Shown one piece after another: positions 53,101 through 63,650 of a stretch of 64,000 nt of DNA. The number at the start of each line of letters is the position of its first letter. Within the stretch, counting starts at the first letter, position 1. The notes beneath the pieces are model-generated. The model was not told where the DNA came from and did not search any database. It saw nothing but the letters and a program-made list of their open reading frames with translations. The position numbers and the translations under genes are program-made. Source of the stretch: Wuchereria bancrofti (lineage: Eukaryota > Nematoda > Chromadorea > Rhabditida > Onchocercidae); NCBI GenBank assembly GCA_005281725.1, contig SSBO01000012.1, positions 19,853,060 to 19,917,059 on the forward strand. Reading direction: 5' to 3'.

Positions 53101-56100
53101 TAAAAAATAATATTAAACTTTTAGAAATTACCTTGTGCTAACTTCTTTTTAAAAATTACATGAATTATAGTCTTGTTTTTTTCTTAATAAACCATTATTA
53201 TGAAAAAATTTTTACAATGAAAGGGAATAATTTTATAATATCATTATCATTTGTTTGCGAAGTTTTATATATTTGTTCTTTTGAAAGTTGAAAAAACAAT
53301 GATAAATATGTATAAAATTAATTTTGATTAAAAGTATTTTGTGGTGAACGAGGCTGTTACGCGAAGAAAAAATAAATAAAAAAATTAAATTTCGTAACAA
53401 AAAAATAATTTCAAATTTTTTCAATTTATTCCCTTGCCTTTTATTTTTAATTTATACATATTAGTATAAACCAAAGTAAAGTTTTGTTCTCACACTTTTT
53501 TCTTCTTTATCATTTTGTCATATTTGTTCTTTTTTTTATTGCTGCAAATGAAAAGAAATAAATGAATAAATGAAAACGCATTTAAAATAAACATTGTATG
53601 ATAAATATAATAAAATAATTGATTACAATAAAATGAAATTTATATAACATTTAAAGTTTGATGATTATTTGTTGTCGCTAATAGCAATTCAAAAGTAGTT
53701 TCTTTTTTGTAATTTTTTAAAAATTATCGTATTTTCGTATAAAACTATTTTAGAGATTAATTTCGTAATTTAATAATAAATTTATATTCTATTGATAATA
53801 ATAGTATATCTGTGTGGCATTTTTTTGTTAATGAGTATAACATGAAAATGAAATTCTAATAAATTCTGAATGACAAAATTGAAATCATTAATATTAATTA
53901 GGGAAAACAAATAATTAATTCATTTACCAATGATTATTTTTCTACGGATATTTGCAGTAGGATCAATTTTTTTTTTTGGAATGTATAATTTTATCAGTGA
54001 TAGTATTATTGATTAACACGATTTTGCACGATAAGATATAATTGTTTATATATCATTTATATTCACTTTCTAATAATGTAAATTATTGATTACTGATTTA
54101 CATAATACGCTAAATATTTGACTAAAATATTGCTGAAATGATGAAATAAAAATAACGTCCTGATAAAATTCTAATTTATGTAAAATGCTAAAATTTTATG
54201 TGAAATGATAAGACTACGATTCAAAAATATGCAAATATAAATAGTCAAATTGATTATTGTCGTTGTAACAAATAAAATTGTCAATTAATTAAATTTAGCA
54301 CTTTAATGAAAAACTTTTCGCGTTTAATTTGAAAAACTTTAGCATTTTCACCTAAAATGTATATAAAAAGAAATGCTATTTCAGTCATCAATCAATGATT
54401 AAAGTAAATTCTTTTGTCCTTCTTTTGGAAAAAAAAAATGTTTTGGATTAAATGAAAACGAAAAAATTGTAATCAATTTAGTGCATATATGTTATATTTT
54501 TAGTAGGAAAATTAAAACAGTTATACAAGTAAGAATTGAAATTTTCAAAACAAAAATTTTGAAAATTTGTCAATAAAATGACGAAGAAAAAAGTGGAAGG
54601 AAACAAAGAAAGAAAAGTTGCTATTGTTAGCATTTATGTTTTATTTCAATGATTTGAATGGAATTTGTAAAAACGGATAGCTTAAGCCTCCCTCTTCTTT
54701 CCTTTTTCTAATTTTTTCCTTCTTTTTTCTTTTTTTCTTTGTTTTTTTNATTTTATAATATCATTATCATTTGTTTGCGAAGTTTTATATATTTGTTCTT
54801 TTGAAAGTTGAAAAAACAATGATAAATATGTATAAAATTAATTTTGATTAAAAGTATTTTGTGGTGAACGAGGCTGTTACGCGAAGAAAAAATAAATAAA
54901 AAAATTAAATTTCGTAACAAAAAAATAATTTCAAATTTTTTCAATTTATTCCCTTGCCTTTTATTTTTAATTTATACATATTAGTATAAACCAAAGTAAA
55001 GTTTTGTTCTCACACTTTTTTCTTCTTTATCATTTTGTCATATTTGTTCTTTTTTTTATTGCTGCAAATGAAAAGAAATAAATGAATAAATGAAAACGCA
55101 TTTAAAATAAACATTGTATGATAAATATAATAAAATAATTGATTACAATAAAATGAAATTTATATAACATTTAAAGTTTGATGATTATTTGTTGTCGCTA
55201 ATAGCAATTCAAAAGTAGTTTCTTTTTTGTAATTTTTTAAAAATTATCGTATTTTCGTATAAAACTATTTTAGAGATTAATTTCGTAATTTAATAATAAA
55301 TTTATATTCTATTGATAATAATAGTATATCTGTGTGGCATTTTTTTGTTAATGAGTATAACATGAAAATGAAATTCTAATAAATTCTGAATGACAAAATT
55401 GAAATCATTAATATTAATTAGGGAAAACAAATAATTAATTCATTTACCAATGATTATTTTTCTACGGATATTTGCAGTAGGATCAATTTTTTTTTTTGGA
55501 ATGTATAATTTTATCAGTGATAGTATTATTGATTAACACGATTTTGCACGATAAGATATAATTGTTTATATATCATTTATATTCACTTTCTAATAATGTA
55601 AATTATTGATTACTGATTTACATAATACGCTAAATATTTGACTAAAATATTGCTGAAATGATGAAATAAAAATAACGTCCTGATAAAATTCTAATTTATG
55701 TAAAATGCTAAAATTTTATGTGAAATGATAAGACTACGATTCAAAAATATGCAAATATAAATAGTCAAATTGATTATTGTCGTTGTAACAAATAAAATTG
55801 TCAATTAATTAAATTTAGCACTTTAATGAAAAACTTTTCGCGTTTAATTTGAAAAACTTTAGCATTTTCACCTAAAATGTATATAAAAAGAAATGCTATT
55901 TCAGTCATCAATCAATGATTAAAGTAAATTCTTTTGTCCTTCTTTTGGAAAAAAAAAATGTTTTGGATTAAATGAAAACGAAAAAATTGTAATCAATTTA
56001 GTGCATATATGTTATATTTTTAGTAGGAAAATTAAAACAGTTATACAAGTAAGAATTGAAATTTTCAAAACAAAAATTTTGAAAATTTGTCAATAAAATG

Positions 56101-58397
56101 ACGAAGAAAAAAGTGGAAGGAAACAAAGAAAGAAAAGTTGCTATTGTTAGCATTTATGTTTTATTTCAATGATTTGAATGGAATTTGTAAAAACGGATAG
56201 CTTAAGCCTCCCTCTTCTTTCCTTTTTCTAATTTTTTCCTTCTTTTTTCTTTTTTTCTTTGTTTTTTTTTTTTTGTTTTATGGATCAATTCCTCCTCGTT
56301 TTTCCAATTCTTTTTGCTTTTCACTCAACATGCAAAAATTAGAAATGTTAAGAATTTCAAAATCTCAATTTAATCAATGATAAAGAAATGAAACAAATCT
56401 AGAAATGAACAATATCAAAATAAGGAAATAATCGAATTAAATTTATAAATTTTCAAAAATATTCGTCGCATTAAAATTCCTACTGATCAATTAATTGAAA
56501 GCATAAGTAACAAATAAAATTACGATGTTTCCAAATGTCCAATAAATGAGCCATAAAAAATTCGCGGGAAAGCGATTAGTTCAGTACTTAAAGATGAATG
56601 CATTTGCTTAAATGCTTAATGTGTAAACAACTATAAAATAGTATTTTAATAGATTCGGGGCATAACATCATTACAACACATCCATCTGTGGGAGATTATA
56701 ACAAAATAAAAATTTAAAGTGAAAATGAAATGAGAAATAGCCAAAATAAACAAACCCATATGTAAAACAAAACAAAAAAAATTATGATATTATTATGTTT
56801 AGAATATATCTTTTATTTTTATTAATAAAGAAAAAAGAAAAAATTTTTTAAGCAAAAAATTTAAAAAAAAAAAATTAAAAAAAACTGAGGAAAATAGAAG
56901 AATTAAAAGTAAATCGAAAAAAGAAAATGAAAGAAAAAGGTAATATAAACAAAAAGATAAAATTATTATTTTTATGAAAATGTTTAAAATTAAGATTTTT
57001 ATTTTTATTTTTCTTTAGTAATAAAGAAGAAAAAAGAAAAGAGAAGGAAAAGGATTTATTTTTTCATCTTTTCTATTACTTACAATATCACAGGTATGTA
57101 TGAAATGAGAAATAATTACGAAAATGGAAATTTCATGCTATTAACTAAAACGATTTTTTTTTCAATTCAATTTAGAGAACACGAAAAGGAGCGAAGAAAA
57201 AAGGAAAAAAAAAAAGAAAATTACTAAACTATTTCATTCGCGCAAAACTTTATGATAGCAGAATTTAACTTTAGTTAATTTAATAATACTATACTTCAAA
57301 ACTGATATTTTTTTAAAGCCCAAATATTCACTTCTCAATAATTGATTTCATATTTGTATTTATTGTCTTGATTATTACTTATCATTAAATGATTAATAAT
57401 TGCTAAATTAGGAATGTATAAATTAAAATGTTTGTGCAATAATTTTCTCCATTGCATGAGTTCATTTCATCTTTTCTTTTTTTTTTGCAGTCAACTTAAG
57501 TATATAAATTTGTAAAACTATTTGGAGAAAAAATAAAATTAAAATTTCAAAAATTTTTCCAAAAAATATTTTCATAATTTGATATGTTTGGATGAAATAA
57601 AGCAATCAAATATTGATATTAAGAATGATGATAATGCTAAATGGTGGCATTATAAATTAACAATTATCTATTTACTGAAGCAAAAAAAAAAAAAAATTAA
57701 ATTGGATACTTTTATGAAATATATTAAAGTATTATAATAGCATAATTTATTGTATTGTTTACTTCTCAAATTAATCATTATTAAATTTTTCTGATTCCAA
57801 ATTAATAAACATAGTAGATGACATTATTGTCCAATGGTACTTCTTAAATTACAAAAAAAGAAAAAAATAAATAAATAGATAAAATGAAAATTTCAAAAAA
57901 AACTTTCTTGCTTTCCACAAATCGCATTAAAAAAAGATAAAATTTCTTTTTGTAAAAAGAATTTGCAACTTTTTATAATTTACAAAAGAAGACAAAAAAA
58001 AGAAAACAAATAATAAAATTTGTTAGGGAAAAAAGAAAAGTGCAAAACATACATTTTTAATTTTTTGACGTATTTTCTCATCGATAACACGTGAAATGCT
58101 ACGTGCTGGAATGCTTGAAACAAACTGATCATAATTTGAATTATTATCATCAGAAATTGAAAATGCTGAATTAGTAGTAATATGTGTATCATCGATAGTA
58201 GCAGCAGTAACAAACATTTCATCGCAATTAAAATTTTCATCAAATGATGAAATTGATGGACTGTATGTTTCAACTTCATTGTTAACATTTCTTTCCGTCT
58301 GTTGCTCCTGGTGTAACGTTGTGATTTCCGAAGTGTCTAATCTAATAATTTCTGATTCTGAACTTCCATTAATAGTTTGTAAATTAGATTTTGACAT
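18577..58397 (-). CDS. kqt-3: KCNQ (Kv7) voltage-gated potassium channel, KCNQ1/KQT-3-like
   Basis: This is the pore-forming subunit of a slow voltage-gated K+ channel of the plasma membrane. Coding exons on the minus strand, 5' to 3': 58397-58053, 34666-34325 (end provisional), 32242-32079, 30874-30784, 30273-30147, 29825-29770, 27136-27017, 26644-26519, 26323-26213, 25798-25617, 22940-22713, 22463-22282, 20877-20602, 20142-19932, 19695-19617, 19354-19191, 19031-18898, 18764-18577. The lengths total 3126 bases, exactly in frame, giving about 1041 residues. Visible parts in order are a long low-complexity N-terminus, NFLERPRGW before S1, S4 with [18 protein letters not shown]5, the filter [13 protein letters not shown]6 ending [15 protein letters not shown], an IQ-like helix A, helix B ([30 protein letters not shown]) and a C-terminal coiled coil. 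The membrane core and helix B are certain as KCNQ. The KQT-3 assignment rests on S5 reading [12 protein letters not shown] with Leu, not Trp. Linkage of the 58-kb exon is inferred from matching phase. Confidence 0.85.
20602..25798 (-). CDS. kqt-3: KCNQ exons between S6 and helix B
   Basis: Four exons: 25798-25617, 22940-22713, 22463-22282, 20877-20602. The first completes S6 ([13 protein letters not shown]) and gives helix A with an IQ-like calmodulin motif ([15 protein letters not shown]). The next three are a nematode-specific linker: a Gly-rich stretch (GGGGSGGNG), [16 protein letters not shown], many Ser, then [17 protein letters not shown]. All junctions keep phase (2,2,1,1). In vertebrate KCNQ this helix A-B linker is variable and is often alternatively spliced. 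The long linker here is therefore a likely place for isoform differences. Confidence 0.85.
24029..24391 (-). CDS. Hypothetical 120-residue frame nested in KCNQ intron
   Basis: An open frame from ATG 24391 to TAA 24029, within the KCNQ intron 22941-25616 and on the same strand. It has more G+C and a less biased amino-acid mix than chance frames nearby (for example [20 protein letters not shown] and [18 protein letters not shown]), and ends in a lysine-rich tail ([10 protein letters not shown]). I do not recognise a domain. It could be a small nested gene, an alternative KCNQ exon or a degenerate retro-copy. No clear splice acceptor fits it as a KCNQ exon. Confidence 0.3.
   Translation of the reverse strand: MGLWLNERSYVAKYYIFSHAVIGYGNDRIERRRHTTSYNWPEKKSLLCVKWLEKTGNSILIYGYTYEPDILILPNYTHTKFIRLYLEQYLCNHLSRTNSITSAKVFTNEKGKKKKPEKKN
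26213..32242 (-). CDS. kqt-3: KCNQ membrane core exons: S1 to S6 with pore
   Basis: Seven exons carry the channel core. 32242-32079: pre-S1 ([22 protein letters not shown]). 30874-30784: S1 ([15 protein letters not shown]). 30273-30147: S2 ([20 protein letters not shown]) and the [15 protein letters not shown] loop. 29825-29770: S3 ([17 protein letters not shown]). 27136-27017: S4 and the S4-S5 linker ([20 protein letters not shown], then [15 protein letters not shown]). 26644-26519: S5 ([19 protein letters not shown]) and turret. 26323-26213: pore helix, filter [12 protein letters not shown], and the first half of S6. The S4 arginine spacing, with Gln in the middle, follows KCNQ1; the KCNQ1 His is Arg here. 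Leu in S5 replaces the Trp needed for retigabine in KCNQ2-5, so low sensitivity is predicted. Confidence 0.95.
33382..33414. promoter_or_regulatory. Inverted repeat with CRE/bZIP-like ends in KCNQ intron
   Basis: GTTACGTC (33382-33389) and GACGTAAC (33407-33414) are exact inverted repeats around a 17-base centre. TGACGTAA is a classic bZIP (CRE/ATF-like) site. It lies about 1.1 kb upstream of the exon beginning the conserved channel core, where an internal promoter could give a short isoform starting at MSLVGKPL. That role is inference. Confidence 0.35.
34325..34666 (-). CDS. kqt-3: KCNQ N-terminal exon 2, low complexity
   Basis: Open from the acceptor TAG at 34667 through [20 protein letters not shown], a Gln/His patch ([13 protein letters not shown]) and a Thr/Ser/Ile-rich stretch. 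It has no known domain. The acceptor is in phase 0, matching the upstream exon ending at 58053, and the next exon (32242) also needs phase 0. A phase-0 donor is available at 34324 (GTTTAT), but other weak donors exist nearby (GTGATG, GTCTGT), so the 3' end is provisional. The amino-acid mix and length of open frame in an AT-rich intron make it more likely real than chance. Confidence 0.6.
35792..36458. repeat. (ATTC)n tandem array, about 665 bases
   Basis: Roughly 160 units of a perfect 4-base repeat, with phase slips near 36024 (CATCATTC) and 36196 (CATTATTC) and a run of ATTCA variants at the right end. The 233-residue frame of repeated FIHS (35786-36487) is a by-product of the repeat, not a protein gene. 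Confidence 0.97.
36541..36620. other. GC-rich patch beside the ATTC array
   Basis: A stretch of about 80 bases with far higher G+C than its surroundings (for example GGGGAGGCGCGGGAGGGG). On the minus strand it reads as TTTTTACAG followed by an open frame ([15 protein letters not shown]). A donor at CCC|GTTCAT would make a 45-base exon that keeps phase 0 with both neighbouring KCNQ exons. It could be a micro-exon, a G-quadruplex-prone or promoter element, or foreign sequence. Confidence 0.35.
38399..38640. repeat. Purine-rich (G/A) tract
   Basis: Two runs of almost pure purine on the plus strand (38400-38460 and about 38515-38640), including GAGAGAGAGAGAG and repeated GGGA blocks. Such tracts can form triplex DNA. 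No gene is seen. Confidence 0.8.
38655..38761. repeat. 105-bp direct repeat, copy 1
   Basis: Nearly identical to 39096-39202 (one mismatch noted, AATTTG versus AATCTG), 441 bases apart. It contains CACAGTACTTATGAAACAGT and ends with TTTTTCTTTTGTT. Confidence 0.9.
39096..39202. repeat. 105-bp direct repeat, copy 2, beside LINE remnant
   Basis: The second copy ends just before sequence of a different composition that leads into the LINE remnant. Possible origins are a duplication made during insertion or a local tandem duplication. Confidence 0.9.
39489..39848 (+). CDS. 119-residue frame of unknown function, likely element-derived
   Basis: A frame with normal amino-acid balance and higher G+C than the surrounding intron ([53 protein letters not shown]). 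It ends about 10 bases before the recognisable LINE endonuclease remnant and lies on the same strand. I do not recognise the domain. It may be the 5' part of the same element or a captured fragment. An A17 run sits immediately upstream of it (39466-39482). Confidence 0.4.
   Translation: MRILEGYTRIYESFNNRKGTKRQMKVYKNLQIQDCMQTVQNNLTPQMTALFGNNLNDCPEHFKDRTAYLIQKRPRKDGPIKVHFHIPLDWIITVNGHLLLHCSQNKETKVISTPKVYSG
39850..41222 (+). pseudogene. Decayed non-LTR retrotransposon (LINE): endonuclease and pre-RT region
   Basis: Several frames of the plus strand give pieces of an apurinic-type endonuclease in the right order: [11 protein letters not shown] (about 39870), [11 protein letters not shown] (about 39990), [14 protein letters not shown] (about 40055), LQADPA (about 40150), SDFNAKVGK (about 40205), [20 protein letters not shown] (about 40250), then ERYLVQ, AECQT and FRSNLK around 40470-40540. 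At 40930-41160 comes [18 protein letters not shown] and KNELDVPV, the stretch that precedes the reverse transcriptase in such elements. Many stops and shifts interrupt it, and no YADD/FADD reverse-transcriptase core was found. The clade is not assigned. Confidence 0.8.
41223..47187. other. 6-kb AT-rich intronic stretch, no feature
   Basis: Homopolymer-rich with short purine or pyrimidine runs. Frames such as 41276-41464 and 43983-44294 have no recognisable content. Nothing supportable was found. Confidence 0.5.
47188..47274. repeat. (ATTC)n array ending in an N
   Basis: About 20 units, interrupted once by ATTTC, then a single N at 47274. The array was probably not spanned by the assembly, so its true length is unknown. 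Confidence 0.9.
48207..48710. repeat. Alternating ATTC / ATTTC block satellite
   Basis: Runs of the 4-base unit ATTC alternate with runs of the 5-base unit ATTTC: ATTC about 48210-48266, ATTTC 48267-48350, ATTC 48351-48420, ATTTC 48421-48575 with a short ATTC insert near 48495, ATTC 48576-48650, ATTTC to about 48678, then TTTAA units to about 48710. The three overlapping frames rich in FIHS or HFISF are repeat by-products. Confidence 0.95.
48711..53229. other. 4.5-kb AT-rich intronic stretch, no feature
   Basis: No convincing exon, RNA or element. Small frames at 48839-49024, 52174-52386 and 52428-52619 are short, AT-driven and unrecognised. Confidence 0.5.
53230..54748. repeat. 1.5-kb duplicated block, copy 1
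   Basis: Identical wherever compared to 54750-56268 (offset 1520). It ends inside a poly-T run directly before the N at 54749. It contains no gene; the 63-residue frame found in both copies is AT-driven. Confidence 0.95.
54750..56268. repeat. 1.5-kb duplicated block, copy 2
   Basis: Starts directly after the N at 54749 and repeats the preceding block. This is the pattern of two contigs that overlap but were not merged. It should be counted once. Confidence 0.95.
56269..58052. other. AT-rich intronic stretch, no feature
   Basis: Poly-A and poly-T rich; no exon seen up to the donor of the first KCNQ coding exon. Confidence 0.5.
58053..58397 (-). CDS. kqt-3: Putative first coding exon of KCNQ
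   Basis: An open frame of about 115 residues from ATG 58397 ([15 protein letters not shown]) rich in Ser, Thr, Asp and Asn, ending KIRQKIKN before the donor GTATGT at 58052. A strong acceptor (TTTTTTCAG, 58427) lies 29 bases before the ATG, so this could be the spliced-leader site or an intron end. The end phase is 0, matching the acceptor at 34667. No domain is recognised; acidic, Ser-rich N-termini vary widely in KCNQ. The alternative is that it belongs to a separate upstream gene whose other exons are outside or unrecognised. Confidence 0.55.
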
Positions 58398-58426
58398 ATT
58401 TTTGCATAATTCATCAATATACTGGC

Positions 58427-61400
58427 CTGAAAAAAGAAAACAAAGCAAAAAAAAATTGTTTCATTTAATAAATTTGAAAAGAAAAACTTTCATATCTTTT
58501 TTAACGAAAAAAAAAAAAACTAATTTCAATGAATACACTTAAAAGAAAAATTAACGCAATATTTTCACAATTGTAATTTGTAACAAATAAATTTAACCAA
58601 ACATTATTATTTTGCATTAAATTAAGTATTTGATCAATTTTTGATTTAAAAGAGAGATGAAATTATGTTCAAATAGTTTATGTATTTTATTCAATATTTG
58701 TAGAAAAATCCGATAAAAAATGGAATTGTTTTCAAATATCGAAAGCTTTTTGAATCGAATAAATCAATGTTGTCGAAATTGACAGAAAAAAAAAGAACAA
58801 AGAGAAAAAAAAAATTGAAGTGTATCATTTGAAGTGTGAATTATCAGTATCTTAAAAGATGGTAAACACATTTTTATACATTCTTCCACCAATCCAGTAG
58901 TGCTTTTTCATTTTTCTTTTTTCTCTTTTTATTTGTTTATTTTCCCTTTTTCTTCCTTCATCAGTAAAATAAATTCTACGAAAAAATTTGAAAAAGAGAA
59001 GAAAAAATTGGTGATACAATTTTTTTGGCTTAATTTTTGATCCAATTAATTTCATGATTGAAAAGAGGAAAAAATATATCATGGGTATAAAAATTGCTAA
59101 ATTGAAGCTTTAATCTTTTTAATTGTTTGAAAATTAAAAAACATGCGCCGTTTAAAAATTAAATTTGAAATTTTTCATTTTTAATACATTTTTTTTGCGC
59201 ATATTTCGAAGAGAACTAATTGTTACATTTAAAAATTTCACCTAACAAAATGGTCATATAAATTTTATTTTATTTCTCTTTTCAAAAATTTCATCAGACA
59301 TTTACTTTTATCATTATTATCTTATCATCATAATTATCAATGTTGCTTTTTTCTCTTTTTTTTTCAGTTATCCATGATTTCTAAAAAATTTTTTTCAGCA
59401 TAACCAGTAATGAGATTCCATGCCATTATCGTTATTCGATTATTTCCATTTATAAATGTTTGAAATAAAACAATTTTAATTCGCAAAAAAGTGCAAAAAA
59501 ATGAAAGAAGAAATTTAATTGTTTATTTGTCAAAATTTCTTATAATATAATCAATAAATATCGCATAGAATAAAGTGGAACAAATATTGCTAAAGAAAAA
59601 ACGAAAAAAAATGAAAGAAAATTTAAAAAATGAAAAATTACTTTCTTTATTTTTGTTATTGTTCAATTGAGATTTTGTAAAATTTTTCTCTTTTATTTCC
59701 TTCAAAAAAAAAAGTAAAAATAATGCGATGAATGATTGATAGGTAAATTTCTAAAGGGAATTATAAGTCAAGTGATAAGTGATTGATTAAGCAATTATTC
59801 GATATTTTAATGATAAGATTGATTAAGCGGTATTTTCTTTGGAGTATTATTATATTGCTAATATGAAATAATAAGATTTCCATTCGCATTTTGATACAGA
59901 AGTTAAAAGTCAAATTGAACTTTTTAAACAAAATTTTATCATTGGAAAAAGAATTCATTGTGTATTTATATGATGATCACATTTCTTTTTAAATTACATT
60001 ACAATACGATCAATAAGTTTTTTTTTGCAATTGTAATTCAAAGAAATAAGTATTAACTAAAATTTTGAAACAAAAGCTTTAACCAGTTAAGGAAATTTTA
60101 AAAACATTTTATGATCATGTTGAATTTTTAACCTTCATTGGAATGTAAAATGCTAGAATTATGCAATAAATAAAATTGCTTTGTTCTTATAATAGAAATT
60201 AAATATGAAAATGAGAGTATTAAATGTTTAATAATGCTAATGTAGCAGCGATTTGGTTAGAAAAGGTGTATGAAATTTTTCATGTTTTTATTTTATTGCA
60301 ATTTCAGCACATTTGGTTAAGTGAATTTCATTTTGAAGAGAAGTTTTCGTATTTTTTCCAATCTTTTTCATTTTATCCAAAATTTTATATTATATAAATA
60401 CAGAAAATTATTTGTAAAAACTGTATTTGAATAAATATTTCAAATTTTTATTGTCTTCATATTACAGTAAATTATCCAAGTTCGTAAATTTCAATTTTTT
60501 TGCAAAAAAAATCAACGGCAGTTGTAAATAACACATCTTACTGTGTTAAAATTAAAATTGAAATTACACCATAAGTCTGAAAAACAAAATATTGGAATGA
60601 GTGGAAATAGATTTTAACCAATTCTTTCATTTTTTTTTTATTTTATTTCTTAAATGTTAGTTAGTTTGATGAAAAGAATTGAGAATTTTTGCAAAATTTC
60701 TCAATTCTTTTCATTGAAATTATTCTAAGCTTATTTGGTTGCACAAAAAAAAAAAAAGGGAAAAAAAGCAAAAAGAAACAAGAAAAAAAGTTGGCGGAAA
60801 ATGAAAAAAGATTCGATGAGATGAAAACTATTGAGCGAAATAATTTATACAAAGAAATGAAAAGAAATGCTTTTGAATATGTGTAGAAATTAATTTGATA
60901 CAACTTTATCTTGGCTCATATCATATAACTTTATCTTGGCTTCATGCAACTTTATGTTGGCCAAATACAACCTTTCTTTCCTCACAAATCTGTTATAAAC
61001 ATCAAAAAGATTTACAATAGTGTTGTTTATGATATAATGTAAAAATGAAAGAAATTTTAAAATGTTCTAAATTGGAATTCTTTAAAAAAAAAAGATAAAA
61101 GGAGAAAAAATAACATAAATTTACTTTATTAACTTGTTATTTGCCAGCAAAAGTAATAAGAAAAAGGAAATAAAAGCGATAAAAAAAGTAATAAACCAAT
61201 TAATAGCAAAATTTCATCTGTAATTGTTCAGTAATTAAATTTAAAGCATAAGTTTTTCTTATATGAAATTTAATGAGCGTTAAATTTTTCTTTTTCAAAT
61301 ATTGCATTTCTCATTAAAATATTACAAAATACTGTAATTTTCCTCAGTTAAATTTAACAAAAAAAAAGGAAAAAAAACGAATGAAGGATGAAAAAAAATA

Positions 61401-61656
61401 AAATTAATAAAAAAAAACAGTGTAAAACTATTTTATCAAATCATTTACTTTAAGTATTTCATTACGTATAATTAAAGGATTTAAAAAATGAGCTTTATTT
61501 AATTGTTTTCAAATCGAATTAAATTTATAAAAAAAAATAAATAAATAAATGCAAAAGGGAAAAGAGAACGAAGAAATTTTTAATATTAAAAGGAAAAAGA
61601 AAGAAAAGATGAAATTTCATTTTTCCATAATTTTACTTTCTTTAAATAAAGTATAC
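58427..61656. other. Upstream AT-rich region, no gene
   Basis: No exon supported. It would be either the promoter region of the KCNQ gene or a 5' UTR intron, depending on whether the candidate exon at 61657-61747 is real. Confidence 0.45.
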
Positions 61657-61747
61657 CTGAATCTCTGATTCATATATTCCCAATAATATTATTGTGTATT
61701 TCCATGAAAGAAACATTGTTATCTGATATTTCCAAGCAATTCGTCCC
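61657..61747 (-). other. Possible 5' UTR exon of KCNQ
   Basis: On the minus strand this is a 91-base block between an acceptor-like CACCCTCAG (ending 61748) and a good donor AG|GTATAC (61656). Composition is richer than its surroundings. In the phase needed to enter the next exon it has a TGA and no later ATG, so it would be non-coding with translation starting at 58397. Weak evidence. Confidence 0.25.
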
Positions 61748-61794
61748 CTGAGGGTGATAATAAAGAGAGTGATTAGAAGAGAGAAAAAAAAAGA

Positions 61795-61862
61795 GATAAA
61801 TTGAGAAAGAAAGGGAGCGAGAGAGAGAGAGAGAGAAAGACAGAAAAAGAGAGAGGGAGAGA
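61795..61862. repeat. GA-rich microsatellite
   Basis: GAGAGAGAGAGAGAGA with flanking purine-rich sequence on the plus strand. It gives rise to a spurious Ser/Leu-rich minus-strand frame. Confidence 0.85.
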
Positions 61863-63650
61863 ATGAATTGAATATGCGCTATTGGCGCAAATGTATAAAT
61901 CATATGTGCAAGCAAATTTCGACTAATTTACGATGTCATTGTGTTTATTTGACTTTAACTTTTTCCATGTTTATGCATCAATTATACACGAAATTTCTTT
62001 TTATTATTCATCAATGTTTTTAAAGAAAAACGTAAAACAAAAAGAAAAAAGAAAGAAAAATTGAAATAAAATAAATATTCCTTTTTTGCTAGTTATTATT
62101 TGAAATATATGTATAAAAAGTTTAATTTAAAAAAATATACACATATTAAAATTAAATAATAGAAATTTTGTTTTTTAATATTAAATAATTGAATAATGAA
62201 ATAATGGTTTTATTATTCAGTGATGATTACTTCTTAATTAATGAGTAAATGAATAATGAATAAACCAAATAAAGGAATTAGTTTAAAATTAATCGAAAAC
62301 TCGCTAATCAACATAAATACTTAAATAATGAAATAATGACGTGAAAAATCTGTGATAGAAGTCATTTTCCGTATTGCATGAGAGAAGTATTCTTTTGCAT
62401 GCATTAAGATTAACAATTTAGCATAATATTTTTGCAAATGTAATATCAGAAATTGGAAATTTTTATATAATCTTTTTAATAAAATTTTAAAATTAAAAAT
62501 GACAGCTATAAAAAAATCACAACAAATTGACATTTCGAAAAAGTTTAAAATTTCTATTAAACTAACAGATATAAGCATGAAAAATGGCAAAAAAAAATGA
62601 AATTTGAAAAAAGACTCCAAAATTTTGTAAAATATTAAAATTGTAAATTAATAAAACTGATTGCATTTTTGATGAAATAAATTGATGAGAAAAGAAGGCA
62701 AAATTAAAAATTGTTTTCATAAAATTAAGGAAAAAATGAAAACGAAAAAATGTTTGATTGGTAACGGCAGAAATGGAAATTTATTTTCCTTTTTGGTAGC
62801 AATTGCTACCATTTAAAACCATTTTGCTTGATTAATTTTTTGGTTTTTTTTTATCAATTTGCTATTCTTAAGTAATTATTTTAGTTTTGATTGCTTCAAT
62901 GCATTTTTTCTAATTTTTTGATTTTGTTTTTTTTTTTTTTTCAAATATATGAAGAAACTGCAACTGCAAAAGAAACAATATCATATTCATATTATAAATT
63001 AGTCATGTAAATTATGCTGGTAAGAATTATTATTATAATTATTGCTCATCTTTATTTAATAAAAAATGTTATTATTAATGATTTGATGTTTAATAGTTAA
63101 TGAAAAAAGTACAAATTTTCATATCATTATAGTGATAAGAACAATTATGATTACGATTATTGATCAGTTTAAAAATAAATTATTGCGTCAACTGTTAATC
63201 TGATATGAAAATGAATCAGTTTCATCAAGGAGCGTAAAGAAAAAATGGTAATATAATAGAAAGGGAAAATTCATCATGTAAAAATTATTTTTTCAACTTT
63301 AAAGAAAAAATGTAACTTTGAAATAAATATCTGAAGTAGTATTAATTTTATAAAATTTGATATATGACATTCATATTCAATGAGCTTGTTTACAAATTAA
63401 TATTTACAATGGACTTCGTTTACAAAAGCAATTTTTTGCAATTTTACAAGTAATTTTGCAGAAATTTTTTTAGTAGAGTTAATTTATGTTAATTAATTAT
63501 ATTTGCAAAAATCATTTTACCATACATTCCATTCCACCTGTTTATTGACATTAAAAAAAACCGATGTCAATAATATTCAATTCACATTATAAGTCATCGA
63601 TTCTTATAAATTAAATAGAATTAAAATGAAACATTTTAGCATTTTTGTAA

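Larger units (their letters stand above)
34326..58052 (-). other. About 23.7-kb KCNQ intron rich in repeats
   Basis: No further convincing coding exon was found. Contents in order from low to high coordinate: AT-rich sequence; the (ATTC)n array at 35.8-36.5 kb followed by a GC-rich patch; the purine-rich tract at 38.4-38.6 kb; a 105-bp direct repeat; LINE remnants at 39.5-41.2 kb; long plain AT-rich sequence; ATTC/ATTTC arrays at 47.2 and 48.2-48.7 kb; and the duplicated block at 53.2-56.3 kb. The true length is overstated by about 1.5 kb if that duplication is an assembly artefact. Confidence 0.55.

Noticed and set aside
53233..54944. 63-residue frame present twice, considered a duplicated gene
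   Set aside because: The duplication is an unmerged contig overlap, and the frame is AT-driven with no recognisable domain.
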